A stretch of 54,823 bases of DNA from an uncultured Brachyspira sp. (GCF_949287625.1 NZ_CASEGO010000009.1:1-54823), one strand, 5' to 3'. Positions 25,280-34,732 are shown, counted from the stretch's first letter. Program-made: numbers and translations. The notes: a model not told the origin generated them from the letters alone.

Positions 25280-27252
25280 ACATACGTACTATAAGAGGGA
25301 AGGATAAAACTGACGCCTTTGCCAAAGCGAGAGTAGAATATGGCGGAAATTTTGTTATATTGACAAGCAAAGATGTTAAGGTAGGCGGTTTTTTAGGTCT
25401 TGGAATGAAAACAGAGCATGAACTTAGAATAATGCTTAATAACTCTATATATGATAGAAAAAATAATTCAGAAGAAAAAAATTCTTATGACAGCAGCACA
25501 GAAGATGATGATATGCATAGAACCAAACTTTTAAGCGACAGAATAGAGATGAAAAAGCATACAACTGAAACTATTGATGCAAGTGAGATGGCTGATAGAA
25601 TAGTTGCTGTAACTAAGGCTTTAAAAGAGGCTTCAAGAGAAAGAAATGCTAATAGGGTGAATAATTCTTCATCTGCAAGCAGCAGTATGACTTCTTCTTC
25701 GCAATCTGCTCATTCTGATAATTTTGATGATGACAGCAGAGAGAGTATCAGAAATATCAATGAAGAACTTGTTAATGAAACTTTAGAAAGCAATAATCAT
25801 TCATATTCTATTGAAGAAAAAAAGGAAAATATATCCGCTAGAGAGATAAATAATAATAATAATACGGATAATTTTACTCCATTGCCTAATTTTAATAATT
25901 CTCCTTATTCTAATTTTTCATCTTCTGCATTTACTAATGTAAAAGGTTCAATGCTTTCTGACTATAATACTGCTAATAATAGTTTTTCTCCAATAAATAA
26001 TTATAGTAATTTTGCTAATAATAGTTTTATGAATGGTATGAACAGCAATATGAATAACTTTAATAGTAATGTTATACCTAATCATATTAATAATTCAAAT
26101 AGTCAGAATAATAATTCTGCTAATGCTGCCAATGCTATAGATGAGAATGTAAAAAAATTAGTTCAAGAACAGATAAGAGATATGGTAAAAGAATATTTGG
26201 AAGGAAGTTTACCAAATATTAATAAAAATAAATATAATTCTCAAAATAATAGTAATTCTGCTAATAATAGAAATACATTTACTGATACTGAAGATGAAGA
26301 GATTAATAATGCTATAGAAGAGATAAAAGAATACAGAGAAGAAAATAATCTCACTAGAGAACCTAGAGAAAAGAAAACTAATGTGAGAGATTACTTTGAA
26401 GATACAGATGAAGCTTCAGATGATTATAATAATGATGAAAGTTATGAAAATAATCCTGCTGACGGAATGGAAGAGAGTTTCAATTATTTAAGAGACAGAG
26501 AGTTTCCAGAAGAGGTGCTTTTAGATTTAAGAGAATATTTATTAACTTCAAGCAATGCAAGATTTTTTCAGTCTAAAGATGTAATTAGAGAAGAGGTTGA
26601 AAAATATTTCTCTGATAAATTAATACTAGCTAATGGTATAGATGTAGGGGCTAAAAAGAAAATTATAGTATTTGTAGGACCTACAGGAGTTGGAAAAACA
26701 ACAACCATACCTAAAATAGCAGCTCAGCATATGAAGTCTGGAAAAAAAGTTTCTTTTGTTACAATAGATAATTACAGAATAGCAGCGGTTGACCAGCTTC
26801 AAAGATATGCAAGTATCATGAAAGTTCCATTTACTAGTGCAAGTACCCCAGAGGCTTTAAGGGCTGAAATTAGAAAGATGGATAATTCTTCGCTTTTATT
26901 TATTGATACTATGGGACGTTCTCCAAAAAGTGCTGAAGAAATAGTTGCCATGTCAAAATATTTTACTACAGTTGGAAGATTTGATATGGATATTCAGCTT
27001 GTTATGAGTGCTACTGCTAAATATAAAGATGCTGTAAAAATACTTAATGGTTTTAAGCCTACTAATTATAAAGGAGTAATACTTACAAAAGTTGATGAAA
27101 CTGATTATTTGGCTTCTTCAATTTGTGCTATTACAAGAAAGAAATTACCTATTACCTACATAACACATGGTCAGGGTGTACCTAAAGATATATCTACAGC
27201 TAAGAAATATGGATATAAAATAATGGAAGGATTATTTGGTTCTTCAAAATAA
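25273..27252 (+). CDS. flhF: Flagellar biosynthesis GTPase FlhF
   Basis: An SRP-type GTPase that sets the place and number of flagella, usually at the pole. The 659-residue protein has three parts: the basic N-domain (about residues 1-57), a very long Asn/Ser/Asp-rich linker (about 60-400), and the NG GTPase domain. The P-loop is GPTGVGKTT starting at G469; then FVTIDNYRIAAVDQLQRYA, the FIDTMGRSP region (G3) and ILTKVDE (G4) follow. FlhF is usually about 400-450 residues, so the expanded low-complexity linker is unusual. It contains one likely helical stretch, NVKKLVQEQIRDMVKEYLEGS (about 293-313). The start is ATG 25273, with its ribosome site inside the small leader ORF. Confidence 0.95.
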   Translation: MVDIRTIRGKDKTDAFAKARVEYGGNFVILTSKDVKVGGFLGLGMKTEHELRIMLNNSIYDRKNNSEEKNSYDSSTEDDDMHRTKLLSDRIEMKKHTTETIDASEMADRIVAVTKALKEASRERNANRVNNSSSASSSMTSSSQSAHSDNFDDDSRESIRNINEELVNETLESNNHSYSIEEKKENISAREINNNNNTDNFTPLPNFNNSPYSNFSSSAFTNVKGSMLSDYNTANNSFSPINNYSNFANNSFMNGMNSNMNNFNSNVIPNHINNSNSQNNNSANAANAIDENVKKLVQEQIRDMVKEYLEGSLPNINKNKYNSQNNSNSANNRNTFTDTEDEEINNAIEEIKEYREENNLTREPREKKTNVRDYFEDTDEASDDYNNDESYENNPADGMEESFNYLRDREFPEEVLLDLREYLLTSSNARFFQSKDVIREEVEKYFSDKLILANGIDVGAKKKIIVFVGPTGVGKTTTIPKIAAQHMKSGKKVSFVTIDNYRIAAVDQLQRYASIMKVPFTSASTPEALRAEIRKMDNSSLLFIDTMGRSPKSAEEIVAMSKYFTTVGRFDMDIQLVMSATAKYKDAVKILNGFKPTNYKGVILTKVDETDYLASSICAITRKKLPITYITHGQGVPKDISTAKKYGYKIMEGLFGSSK

Positions 27253-27288
27253 AGATAATTATAAAAAACAGGAAATTAAGTATATATT

Positions 27289-28152
27289 ATGAAAGATCAA
27301 GCAGATGAATTAAGAAAGATGATGGGCGTAAAAGATAAACGTCCGCAGCGTATAATAAGTATAGCCAGCGGTAAAGGCGGTGTTGGCAAAACTAATATAG
27401 CTATTAACCTATCCATAGCATTGCAGGAATTGGGTCAGAATGTACTTTTAATAGACGCTGATCTTGGACTTGGTAATGTTAATGTAATACTTGGAAATAT
27501 ACCAGAATATAATCTTTACCATGTTATTAAGGGTGTAAAAAAGCTTCATGAGGTTGTACTTGAAACTGATTATGGTATAAGATATATTGCTGGTGCTTCA
27601 GGATTCTCTTCTCTTGCAAATCTTTCGGGAAGAGCTTTAACTAAATTGGTTAATAGTATGGATTCATTAAATGATGCTGATATTATTATAGTGGATACTG
27701 GAGCTGGAATATCTGATACAGTTTTATATTTTCTATTATCATCAGATGAAAGTATTGTTGTTACAACTCCGGAACTTACTGCTATACTTGATGCTTATGG
27801 TGTGATAAAATCTATAGCTCCAGAAAATGCTAATGCTGATATAAAGATATTGGTAAATAGAGTTACAAAGGCTTCTGAAGGCAAAGAAGTGGGAGATAAA
27901 ATTATTATGACAAGTAAAAAATATTTGGATATGGATGTGAAATACTTGGGTCATATTTTAGAAGATAAAACTATTCCTTATGCAGTTTCTCAGCAGCTGC
28001 CTTTTTATCAATATGATAATAAATGTCATGCTTCTATGTCTATATATAATATTGCTAAAAAAATAGTTGATATGGAATATGATGATGACAGAGAAGCAAA
28101 AGGTCTTGGAGGATTTATGGAATCTCTTTTATCTTTTGTAAGCAAAAAATAA
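27289..28152 (+). CDS. flhG: MinD-like ATPase FlhG (FleN/YlxH)
   Basis: A ParA/MinD-family ATPase that works with FlhF to control flagellar number. The 287-residue protein has the deviant Walker A SGKGGVGKT (residues 27-35) with its signature lysine, LLIDADLGLGNVNVILG (switch I), and VDTGAGISDTVL (switch II). A hydrophobic and basic C-terminal segment (GGFMESLLSFVSKK) could be a membrane-binding helix. The N-terminal stretch DQADELRKMM resembles the DQA-x-LR motif used by FlhG homologues to activate FlhF GTPase. It follows flhF by 36 nt. Confidence 0.95.
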   Translation: MKDQADELRKMMGVKDKRPQRIISIASGKGGVGKTNIAINLSIALQELGQNVLLIDADLGLGNVNVILGNIPEYNLYHVIKGVKKLHEVVLETDYGIRYIAGASGFSSLANLSGRALTKLVNSMDSLNDADIIIVDTGAGISDTVLYFLLSSDESIVVTTPELTAILDAYGVIKSIAPENANADIKILVNRVTKASEGKEVGDKIIMTSKKYLDMDVKYLGHILEDKTIPYAVSQQLPFYQYDNKCHASMSIYNIAKKIVDMEYDDDREAKGLGGFMESLLSFVSKK

Positions 28153-28189
28153 AAATTATTATTGAATTAATACTTATTAGAGGTAATTT

Positions 28190-28801
28190 ATGAATAATAT
28201 AGTTGAAAAAGTAAAACAATATTTTTCATCTAATTTTGGAAAATTGGCTGCAATTGTAGCTGGACTTTCTTTTGTTATAACGCTTATATTATCAGTTTCC
28301 TATAAAAATAGAATTGATATTTCTTTATTAAAAGCAATTTTTTCAGCTATTATAACAATTGTTATATTGTTTTTACTTGGTACAATATTGAAAAAATATT
28401 TAGGAGATGTAATAGACGAAGCAGATACTAATTCTAATATGGATATAGACTATAATGCCATAGATGATAATAGTAGTAGTAACAATGCTTCTTCTTCTGA
28501 TACTAATAATACTCCTTTTACTCCAGATTTAAGCTTAGATTCATCAGCACCAAAACCTTTAAATATTGATAAAAATACTAAGCCTAATTATAAAAGTTCA
28601 GGAGATGATATTGGTGATATAGTATTCAGTAAGCCCAATACCGCTCAAAGTACCGCAAGCTATACTTCAAGCAGCAGCAGTATGTTCCCTGATAAGAAGG
28701 TTACAAGTGAAGAGATGGAAAGAGAGGTTAGAGAAGATCCAGAAAAAGTGGCTAAAGCTGTTAGAACAATGATAGCTAAAGATGAAAAAGATGATAAGTA
28801 A
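28190..28801 (+). CDS. Flagellar-operon membrane protein with FliF-like C-terminal motif
   Basis: A 203-residue protein of unknown function. Two hydrophobic helices (about residues 19-39 and 50-70) are followed by an acidic Ser/Asn/Asp-rich linker (about 78-170) and a charged C-terminus. That terminus, EEMEREVREDPEKVAKAVRTM, resembles the extreme C-terminus of FliF (DP--VA-V-R-W-), which binds FliG. This resemblance is my reading of the pattern, not an established family assignment. It sits between flhG and fliA, with gaps of 37 and 35 nt (counted to the ATG), so it is part of the operon. A role at the inner face of the motor is plausible but unproven. Confidence 0.6.
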   Translation: MNNIVEKVKQYFSSNFGKLAAIVAGLSFVITLILSVSYKNRIDISLLKAIFSAIITIVILFLLGTILKKYLGDVIDEADTNSNMDIDYNAIDDNSSSNNASSSDTNNTPFTPDLSLDSSAPKPLNIDKNTKPNYKSSGDDIGDIVFSKPNTAQSTASYTSSSSSMFPDKKVTSEEMEREVREDPEKVAKAVRTMIAKDEKDDK

Positions 28802-28836
28802 AACATATTAAAAATTTAATATTTAGGGTGAATATT

Positions 28837-29400
28837 ATGAGAGACAAAGATAAAATACCAAATATTACCAATGAAAATGAAAAGAAATATTGGCTTGAGT
28901 TTTATAATACTCAGTCGCCTTATATAAGAGAAGTTTTAATTAATAAATATTTTCCATTATTAAAATATGCTGCAGACAGAATATATGTTAATATGGATTC
29001 TCATGAAAATATTGAATTTCAGGATTTGGTAGGTTTCGGATCTTTCGGACTTATTGATGCTATTAATAAATATGACCCTAACATAGATATTAATTTTCAA
29101 ACATATGTTCTTGATAAAATTAGCAGAGCTATATATGATGGACTTGGAGAAATGTATTATCCGTCAGCATCTATAAGCGGTATTTGGTATGTAGATGATG
29201 ATTATGATGAGATATCAGTAATAGATACATTAAAACCTAAAACTAATCAGAAATATTTTAGCAATAGAGAATATGCAAAAAATAAAATAGTATCTGATTT
29301 GAAAAAACTGCCCTGAAAAATTAATAAGGCTGTTATAATAATTATACAAAGATAAAATAGATAATGGTAAATAAGAAATTATTTATAAAAATTATATAGC
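28837..29400 (+). pseudogene. Decayed tandem duplicate of fliA (sigma-28)
   Basis: From ATG 28837 the product matches the next gene (fliA) closely through region 2: IPNITNENE, TQSPYIRE, IEFQDLVGFGSFGL, then AIYDGLG. It then jumps over about 55 codons (all of region 3 and its flanks) to WYVDDDYDEISVIDTL, and stops at 29314-29316 after DLKKLP. In fliA the same spot reads on into region 4. Sequence after the stop still resembles fliA in a shifted frame (GAAAAA, then TTATAATAATTAT), so region 4 was present and is eroding. Upstream bases are duplicated too (AGGGTGAATATTATGA versus AGAGTGAAGATTATGA). It cannot act as a normal sigma factor; the remaining region-2 fragment might still bind core polymerase. 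The GTG at 28828 is not the likely start. Confidence 0.8.
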
Positions 29401-29426
29401 AAAAATTAATAACTAGAGTGAAGATT

Positions 29427-30245
29427 ATGAAGATGAACAAAAAAGAAAAAGGTAAAATACCAAATATTACTAATGATAATGAGCAGGAATATTGGCAGGA
29501 GTTTAAAAATACTCAGTCACCTTATATAAGAGAAGCTTTAATTATTAAATATTCTCCATTGGTAAAGTATGTTGCAAGCAAAATATCTGTTAATATGGGT
29601 TCTCATAAACATATCGAATTTCAGGATTTGGTAGGTTTCGGATCTTTCGGACTTATGGATGCTATTGATAAATACAACCCTAATAGAGATATTAAGTTCA
29701 AAACATATGCTGTTACTAGAATTAGGGGAGCTATATATGATGAACTTAGAAAGCTGGATTATCTTCCAAGGTCTATACGTAAAGATGTTAAAGAAATAGA
29801 AAAGGCTAGAGAAATATTAGAGGCTAGATTAAGCAGAAATATAAAGCCTCAGGAAATAGCTGATATGCTTGGAATACCTATAAGCAAATATAATGAAACT
29901 ATGAAAAGATATATAGAGGCTTCTCCTACTTCACTTAGTGATGTTTGGTATGTGGGTGATGATTCTGATGAAATATCTGTAATAGATACATTAAAATCTA
30001 ATGATAAAACTAATCCTGAATATTTGGCAGAAAGAGAAGATGTAAAAAATAAAATAGTAGCTGCTTTGAAAAAACTTCCAGAAAAAGAAAAGCAGGTGCT
30101 TATATTATATTATTATGATGATCTTACCTTAAAAGAGATTGGAAAAGTATTAGAGGTATCAGAGAGCAGAATATCTCAGTTGCATACAAAGGCAATACAG
30201 CAATTAAGATATAGTCTTTCAGAAATAAAAAAACAATTATTATAA
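29427..30245 (+). CDS. fliA: Flagellar sigma factor FliA (sigma-28 / WhiG type)
   Basis: The RNA polymerase sigma subunit for late flagellar and chemotaxis genes. With start ATG 29427 it is 272 residues. The order is complete: region 2 (YIREALIIKYSPLVKYVA, IEFQDLVGFGSFGLMDAIDKY, FKTYAVTRIRGAIYDELRKLDYLPRSIR), region 3 (IEKAREILEARLSRNIKPQEIADMLGI) and region 4 (LPEKEKQVLILYYYDDLTLKEIGKVLEVSESRISQLHTKAIQQL) with its helix-turn-helix. A GTG at 29418 is in frame, but the equivalent site in the duplicate serves as ribosome site, so I prefer the ATG. fliA within the flagellar operon downstream of flhG is the common arrangement in spirochaetes and Bacillus-type operons. Confidence 0.95.
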   Translation: MKMNKKEKGKIPNITNDNEQEYWQEFKNTQSPYIREALIIKYSPLVKYVASKISVNMGSHKHIEFQDLVGFGSFGLMDAIDKYNPNRDIKFKTYAVTRIRGAIYDELRKLDYLPRSIRKDVKEIEKAREILEARLSRNIKPQEIADMLGIPISKYNETMKRYIEASPTSLSDVWYVGDDSDEISVIDTLKSNDKTNPEYLAEREDVKNKIVAALKKLPEKEKQVLILYYYDDLTLKEIGKVLEVSESRISQLHTKAIQQLRYSLSEIKKQLL

Positions 30246-30259
30246 AATAGGTGATTTTT

Positions 30260-32242
30260 ATGAATGAGTTAAAAAGAAAAATATTGCAAAGTGATTTTTA
30301 TAAAGAAGTTTATAATAATAAAAATACGCGTTCTGTTGAATTATCTGTAGCATCTTTGGAACGCGGTATGCAGGAGGCTGCTGCTATATTTCAATGCCCA
30401 ATTTATGAATTAAGTTATAAAGTTTTGGAAGAGGGAAGCAAAGGTTTTTTTAATATAGGGGCTAAACCGTTTTTGGTAAGATATACTCATATTACTTATG
30501 ACAAATCTAATATAGGTCATGCTGCTGGGGCTGATTATACTGTTGGAAATGTAAATGATTATAATCAAGAAAAAGTTGTATTTAATAAAGATACTGAAAT
30601 AATTGTAAGAGTAAAAAGAGACGGAGTATTTTTAAAAGTTAATCCTCCAGTTGCCGACGGAAAAAGAATTGAAGATATGACGGCTTTGGAAGGTAAGTTA
30701 ATAGATGCTGGAATAAAAGAATATGATTCTCATTTAGCTAAAAAAATGCTTCATGAGCAGACGGGACAATATGCTAAAGTTGCTGAATGGGACGTAGGAA
30801 GATCTGGAAATAATGCTAAGATTAGTTATAGTATTAGTGATGATAAAATGCGTGCTTATGTTACTGTAACAAAACCTAATAAGGGCGGAAGAGAAATGGA
30901 TTTGCAGGACGTAAAGGAAATAATGGAAAACAGCGGTATTACTTTCGGATTTCAGGAAGAGAATGTTGTTAAGTGCTTAGAAGAAGGTACATTTAATATT
31001 CCTATACTTGCAGCTGAAGGACGTGCTCCAGTAAATGGTCAGAATGCTAAAATTGAATATTTGGTTAATGTTAATAAAAAAGTTATACCTAAATATATAG
31101 GTGAAGATCAAAGTATTGACTATAAGGATTTAAGTATAGTAGAAAATGTTGAGCAGGGACAAAAATTGGCTAGAAAAATACCTGCAACTGATGGCGAAGT
31201 AGGAAGAACTGTACTTGGAGTAAAAATAGAAACTAAGAGCGGAAAAGATATTGATATTAAGGAAATATTGGGTGATAATGTTGAGATGTCTGATGACGGA
31301 GAGTATATAGTAGCTTCTATAAACGGACAGGTAGTACTTAGAGGAAAATCACTTAATGTTGAGCCTATATTTGAGGTTTCTGGAGATGTAGGTCCTGAAA
31401 CAGGAAATATCAATTTTATTGGAAGTGTTGTTGTTAAGGGAAGCGTAAGTGATAATTATTCTATAAAAGCAGAAGGCAATATTGATGTACATGGAACTGT
31501 TGGAAAATGCGATCTTGAGGCTAAGGGTGATATTATGGTTAAACTCGGTATTCAAGGTAATGAAAACAGCTATGTAAAAGCAGGCGGTGATGTTATTGCT
31601 AAGTTTATACAGTTCTCTAATGTTCAGGCTGGAAATAATGTTGTTGTCACTGAAGCAATACTTAATTCAAATATTGATGCTGATAATAGAATTATACTTA
31701 TAGGTAAGAGGGCTTCTGCAAGCGGAGGAAGATTAAGAGCTTTAACAGAAGTTAATGGTAAAGTTTTAGGTTCTCAGGCTGGTGCTGTAACATTGATAGA
31801 AACTGGTATATCTCCTGCTAAAAGGCGTGCTATTGATGACTTGGATAAAGAAAAAGAAGAATTAGACAGCTCTATAGAAGAAACAGAAAGAAATATTAAA
31901 TCTCTTGAACAAGCTGCTAAACTTAAAAAACTTGATGATGAGAAAAAAGATCAGCTTCAGAGTTATAAGGATCAGTTGGCACAGTCAAACAGCAGAAGAG
32001 AAGAGGTAGTTTTGGAAAGAGAAGCATTAACTCAGGATATAGAAGTAGAAAAAGTAGAATCTACAGTTAGTGCTGGTAAAGAGATGCTTCCGGGAGTTAA
32101 ATTAATTATAGGAAGTGCTGAGTTTACAATAAGACAAAGCTATAAGGCTATCACTTTCTTTGAAGAAGGAGGAATGATACAGACGGAAAAATACAGAGGT
32201 GAGCCTAAAAATGAGAATAAAAAAAGTGAAGATGATGAATAA
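30260..32242 (+). CDS. fapA: FapA / DUF342 flagellar assembly protein with Jag-N-like start
   Basis: A 660-residue cytoplasmic protein. The N-terminal 50 residues (VASLERGMQEAAAIFQCPIYEL, then EEGSKGFFNIGAKPFLVRY) resemble a Jag-N/KhpB-type domain. A long FapA (DUF342) region follows, with a central parallel-beta part of repeated short strands (GDVGPETGNINFIGSVVVKGSV, AEGNIDVHGTVGKCDLEAKGDI, AGGDVIAKFIQFS). Then comes a coiled coil (about residues 525-600, EELDSSIEETERNIKSLEQ) and a charged tail. FapA in Vibrio aids polar flagellar assembly. The start is ATG 30260, with AGGTGA at 30249-30254; the in-frame GTG at 30251 overlaps that ribosome site. It begins 14 nt after fliA and closes the flagellar run. 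Confidence 0.85.
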   Translation: MNELKRKILQSDFYKEVYNNKNTRSVELSVASLERGMQEAAAIFQCPIYELSYKVLEEGSKGFFNIGAKPFLVRYTHITYDKSNIGHAAGADYTVGNVNDYNQEKVVFNKDTEIIVRVKRDGVFLKVNPPVADGKRIEDMTALEGKLIDAGIKEYDSHLAKKMLHEQTGQYAKVAEWDVGRSGNNAKISYSISDDKMRAYVTVTKPNKGGREMDLQDVKEIMENSGITFGFQEENVVKCLEEGTFNIPILAAEGRAPVNGQNAKIEYLVNVNKKVIPKYIGEDQSIDYKDLSIVENVEQGQKLARKIPATDGEVGRTVLGVKIETKSGKDIDIKEILGDNVEMSDDGEYIVASINGQVVLRGKSLNVEPIFEVSGDVGPETGNINFIGSVVVKGSVSDNYSIKAEGNIDVHGTVGKCDLEAKGDIMVKLGIQGNENSYVKAGGDVIAKFIQFSNVQAGNNVVVTEAILNSNIDADNRIILIGKRASASGGRLRALTEVNGKVLGSQAGAVTLIETGISPAKRRAIDDLDKEKEELDSSIEETERNIKSLEQAAKLKKLDDEKKDQLQSYKDQLAQSNSRREEVVLEREALTQDIEVEKVESTVSAGKEMLPGVKLIIGSAEFTIRQSYKAITFFEEGGMIQTEKYRGEPKNENKKSEDDE

Positions 32243-32265
32243 TTGAATAAGAGGTTAAAAAATAT

Positions 32266-33231
32266 ATGTCTTTAAAAATAAATGAATTATATAGAGCGGC
32301 TATTGAATGCGGTATTGATTCTGACCCTAGAGGCAGGGAGATTGTAGAAAAAGAGCTTGAAAACACAAAAAAGATTTATGATAGTTTAGATGAAAATAAA
32401 AAAGAATATTTTGATAAAGACACAATATTTAATCCTTACTCCGATACAAGAGTTCTTAATATTGCAGATGATAAAGATATAAAAAAAATTTTCTGCGGTA
32501 TAGACATGCAGACTTCAGAACTTTTACTTGCTGACAGACTTAATGAAAAAAATGAAAATATAGATTTAGTTATAACTCATCACCCTAATGGTTATGGTTT
32601 TGTTAATTTTTATGATGTCATAGAAATGCAGTCCGAAAAAAATGCTTTGCATAATGTTCCTATAAATGTATCTGAGGCTTTAACTAATAAAAGACTTAAT
32701 GAGGTAAGCCGTTCTGTATACGGAGCTAATCATTATAGAGATGTCGAAACTGCTAAACTTCTTAAACTTAATTATATGTGCATGCATACTGTGGCTGATA
32801 ATTTTGTAGAAAGTTTTTTAACTGAAAAGATGAAATTAGAAAAGCCTAATACACTATCAGATATAATTGATATTTTATACACAATAGATGAATATAAAAT
32901 ATCAGCTAAGCGTTATAATCCTCCTAAAATATTTAACGGCTCTAATAAATCTAAAGTAGGGAGAATTATTGTTGATATGACTGGAGGAGCTTCATTTGAT
33001 TCTGCTATGATTGATGCTCTTTCTAAGGCAGGAATTTCTACTATCATAGTTATGAATATATCTGATAAACTTTTAGATGAATGCAAAAAACATTATATAA
33101 ATGTTATTTGTGCTGGTCATATGTCTAGCGATAGTTTGGGACTTAATTTGCTATTTAAAGCTATTAAAGAAAAAACTAAAGAAGACTTTGAGATAATTCC
33201 TGCTTCTGGTTATATTTTTATTTCTAAATAG
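32266..33231 (+). CDS. NIF3-like metal-binding protein
   Basis: A 321-residue protein resembling the NIF3/YbgI family of toroidal dinuclear-metal proteins. Seen are ITHHP (about residues 104-108, the metal-binding His pair), MCMHTVADN (about 172-180), and the C-terminal ICAGHMSSDSLGLNLL, where family members carry His and Glu ligands. Here the last site reads GH-x2-SD, so one usual glutamate is replaced. The biochemical role of the family is unsettled (a link to GTP cyclohydrolase I-type folds is known). It follows fapA by 23 nt and could be at the tail of the flagellar transcript without a motility role. Confidence 0.72.
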   Translation: MSLKINELYRAAIECGIDSDPRGREIVEKELENTKKIYDSLDENKKEYFDKDTIFNPYSDTRVLNIADDKDIKKIFCGIDMQTSELLLADRLNEKNENIDLVITHHPNGYGFVNFYDVIEMQSEKNALHNVPINVSEALTNKRLNEVSRSVYGANHYRDVETAKLLKLNYMCMHTVADNFVESFLTEKMKLEKPNTLSDIIDILYTIDEYKISAKRYNPPKIFNGSNKSKVGRIIVDMTGGASFDSAMIDALSKAGISTIIVMNISDKLLDECKKHYINVICAGHMSSDSLGLNLLFKAIKEKTKEDFEIIPASGYIFISK

Positions 33232-33255
33232 TTGTTGATGTTCGGATAATAAAAA

Positions 33256-33921
33256 ATGAGTAAATATTATAATATATTATTTGATCTTGACGGAACAATT
33301 ACTGATTCTGCTTTAGGTATAACAAATGCAGTTTTATATGGTATAAAAAAGATTAATGAAATATATAATTTAAATATAGATATTCCAAGTAATGAAACAT
33401 TAAGAAAATTTATAGGTCCTCCTTTAGATGCAAGTTTTAGAAAATATTGTTATGATGATGAAAAATTATCCCTTGAGTTTATAAAGTTTTACAGAGAAGA
33501 TTATAATGGAAATAACGGGCTTTTTAATTGTTCTCTTTATGACGGCATATATGATTTGATAAAAAAACTTTCAGAAAATAATTATAAAGTATTTTTAGCA
33601 ACTGCCAAACCTAAAGAATCAGCTTTAAGAATAATAGAGCATTTTGGAATGGAAAAATTTTTTACAGGATTTTATGCTCCCATTTTAGGCGGAAAAATAA
33701 AAAATAAATTAGATGTATTGAAAGATGCTTTAGAAAAAGAAAATTTTGAAAAAGACAAAACTGTTATGATAGGTGATAGAATAGACGATATAGATGCTGC
33801 TAAAAATATTGGTATTGATTCTATTGCTGTACGTTATGGTTTTGGAAATGATGATGAGTTTAAAAATGCTGTTTATATAGCAAATAATGCTAAAGAAATA
33901 TTTGATATATTAAGTAAATAA
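33256..33921 (+). CDS. HAD-family phosphatase (phosphoglycolate phosphatase-like)
   Basis: A 221-residue haloacid-dehalogenase-type hydrolase. Motif I is DLDGTITDS with nucleophile D11 and acid D13; the cap follows; motif II/III is TAKPKESALRIIEHFGM with its lysine; motif IV is MIGDRIDDIDAAKNIGI. The pattern AVRYGFG near the end and the length are typical of Gph/PpaX-type phosphatases, which hydrolyse phosphoglycolate or pyrophosphate. The exact substrate cannot be read. It begins 24 nt after the NIF3-like gene; its last 12 nt overlap the convergent recO gene. Confidence 0.85.
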   Translation: MSKYYNILFDLDGTITDSALGITNAVLYGIKKINEIYNLNIDIPSNETLRKFIGPPLDASFRKYCYDDEKLSLEFIKFYREDYNGNNGLFNCSLYDGIYDLIKKLSENNYKVFLATAKPKESALRIIEHFGMEKFFTGFYAPILGGKIKNKLDVLKDALEKENFEKDKTVMIGDRIDDIDAAKNIGIDSIAVRYGFGNDDEFKNAVYIANNAKEIFDILSK

Positions 33922-34707
33922 AATTTCTTCTAATACTTTTTTGCTTTTTATATTTATGTTTATGTGATTAAATAATGATTTGTTCATTATATCTTTTACA
34001 TTACCTGTTGAATTATTATATAAGTTAATTATATCTTTATTATTTACTATATCTATTAATGATGTGTATTTTATAATTCTCATAAAATTTTTATCATCTT
34101 CTGTTATTTCAAAAGCATCTTTTATAATTGTTCTGCATTTTGAGCATATAAGTCCTCCCTCTATTATAGAATAAAATGATGCATTATTATTTTCACATAA
34201 TATACATCTATCCAAATGCGGAGATATTCCTGCTATATGGAGAGTTTTCATCTCAAATGCTCTCATTAAAATATTGATATACATTTTTTTTATTTTATCA
34301 TTGCTGTCATTGTTTTTTAAACTTTCAAGTTCTTCTAATTCTTCTAACGCATTCAAGGATTTTTCCATTAAAATAAAATATCTTTCATCAAAATCTTTTG
34401 CACAGTAGAACAGTACTTCCCTAATATAAAATACTAGAAGTGATGAATATATTGATTTTTCTAATGATGAATAATTTTTGATAATGCTCGATTCTTTTAA
34501 TATAGATAATTGAGGCTGTTTTTTTTCGTATATGTTTATATCTAATTTCGAAATACTTTCCAAATCAGAACCGAATGCTTTAGAAGATTTTTTAGCTTTA
34601 TAGCATATAGCCTGAATGACTGAGTTATTAGTTAAAAAAGAAGCTATTATAGATGAAGTTTTATACTGATTATATGATAATATAAATGCCTGAGTATTTT
34701 TTATCAA
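33910..34707 (-). CDS. recO: DNA repair protein RecO
   Basis: RecO works with RecR to load RecA on single-stranded DNA coated by SSB in recombinational gap repair. The 265-residue protein has an N-terminal OB-fold region (AFILSYNQYKTSSIIASFLT) and a helical C-terminal part. The zinc-binding cysteines are CILC (about residues 178-181) and CSKC (about 199-202), preceded by the family-typical GISPHLDRC. The length fits. It is convergent with the HAD phosphatase gene (12-bp overlap) and stands alone on its strand, with the ferredoxin gene and its terminator upstream. Confidence 0.9.
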   Translation of the reverse strand: MIKNTQAFILSYNQYKTSSIIASFLTNNSVIQAICYKAKKSSKAFGSDLESISKLDINIYEKKQPQLSILKESSIIKNYSSLEKSIYSSLLVFYIREVLFYCAKDFDERYFILMEKSLNALEELEELESLKNNDSNDKIKKMYINILMRAFEMKTLHIAGISPHLDRCILCENNNASFYSIIEGGLICSKCRTIIKDAFEITEDDKNFMRIIKYTSLIDIVNNKDIINLYNNSTGNVKDIMNKSLFNHININIKSKKVLEEILFT

Positions 34708-34732
34708 TATTATTCCTTAAAGTCTGTAATAT

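Noticed and set aside
28828..28830. GTG starts at 28828, 29418 and 30251
   Set aside because: These GTGs form part of the ribosome sites for in-frame ATGs 9 nt downstream, which are better starts.
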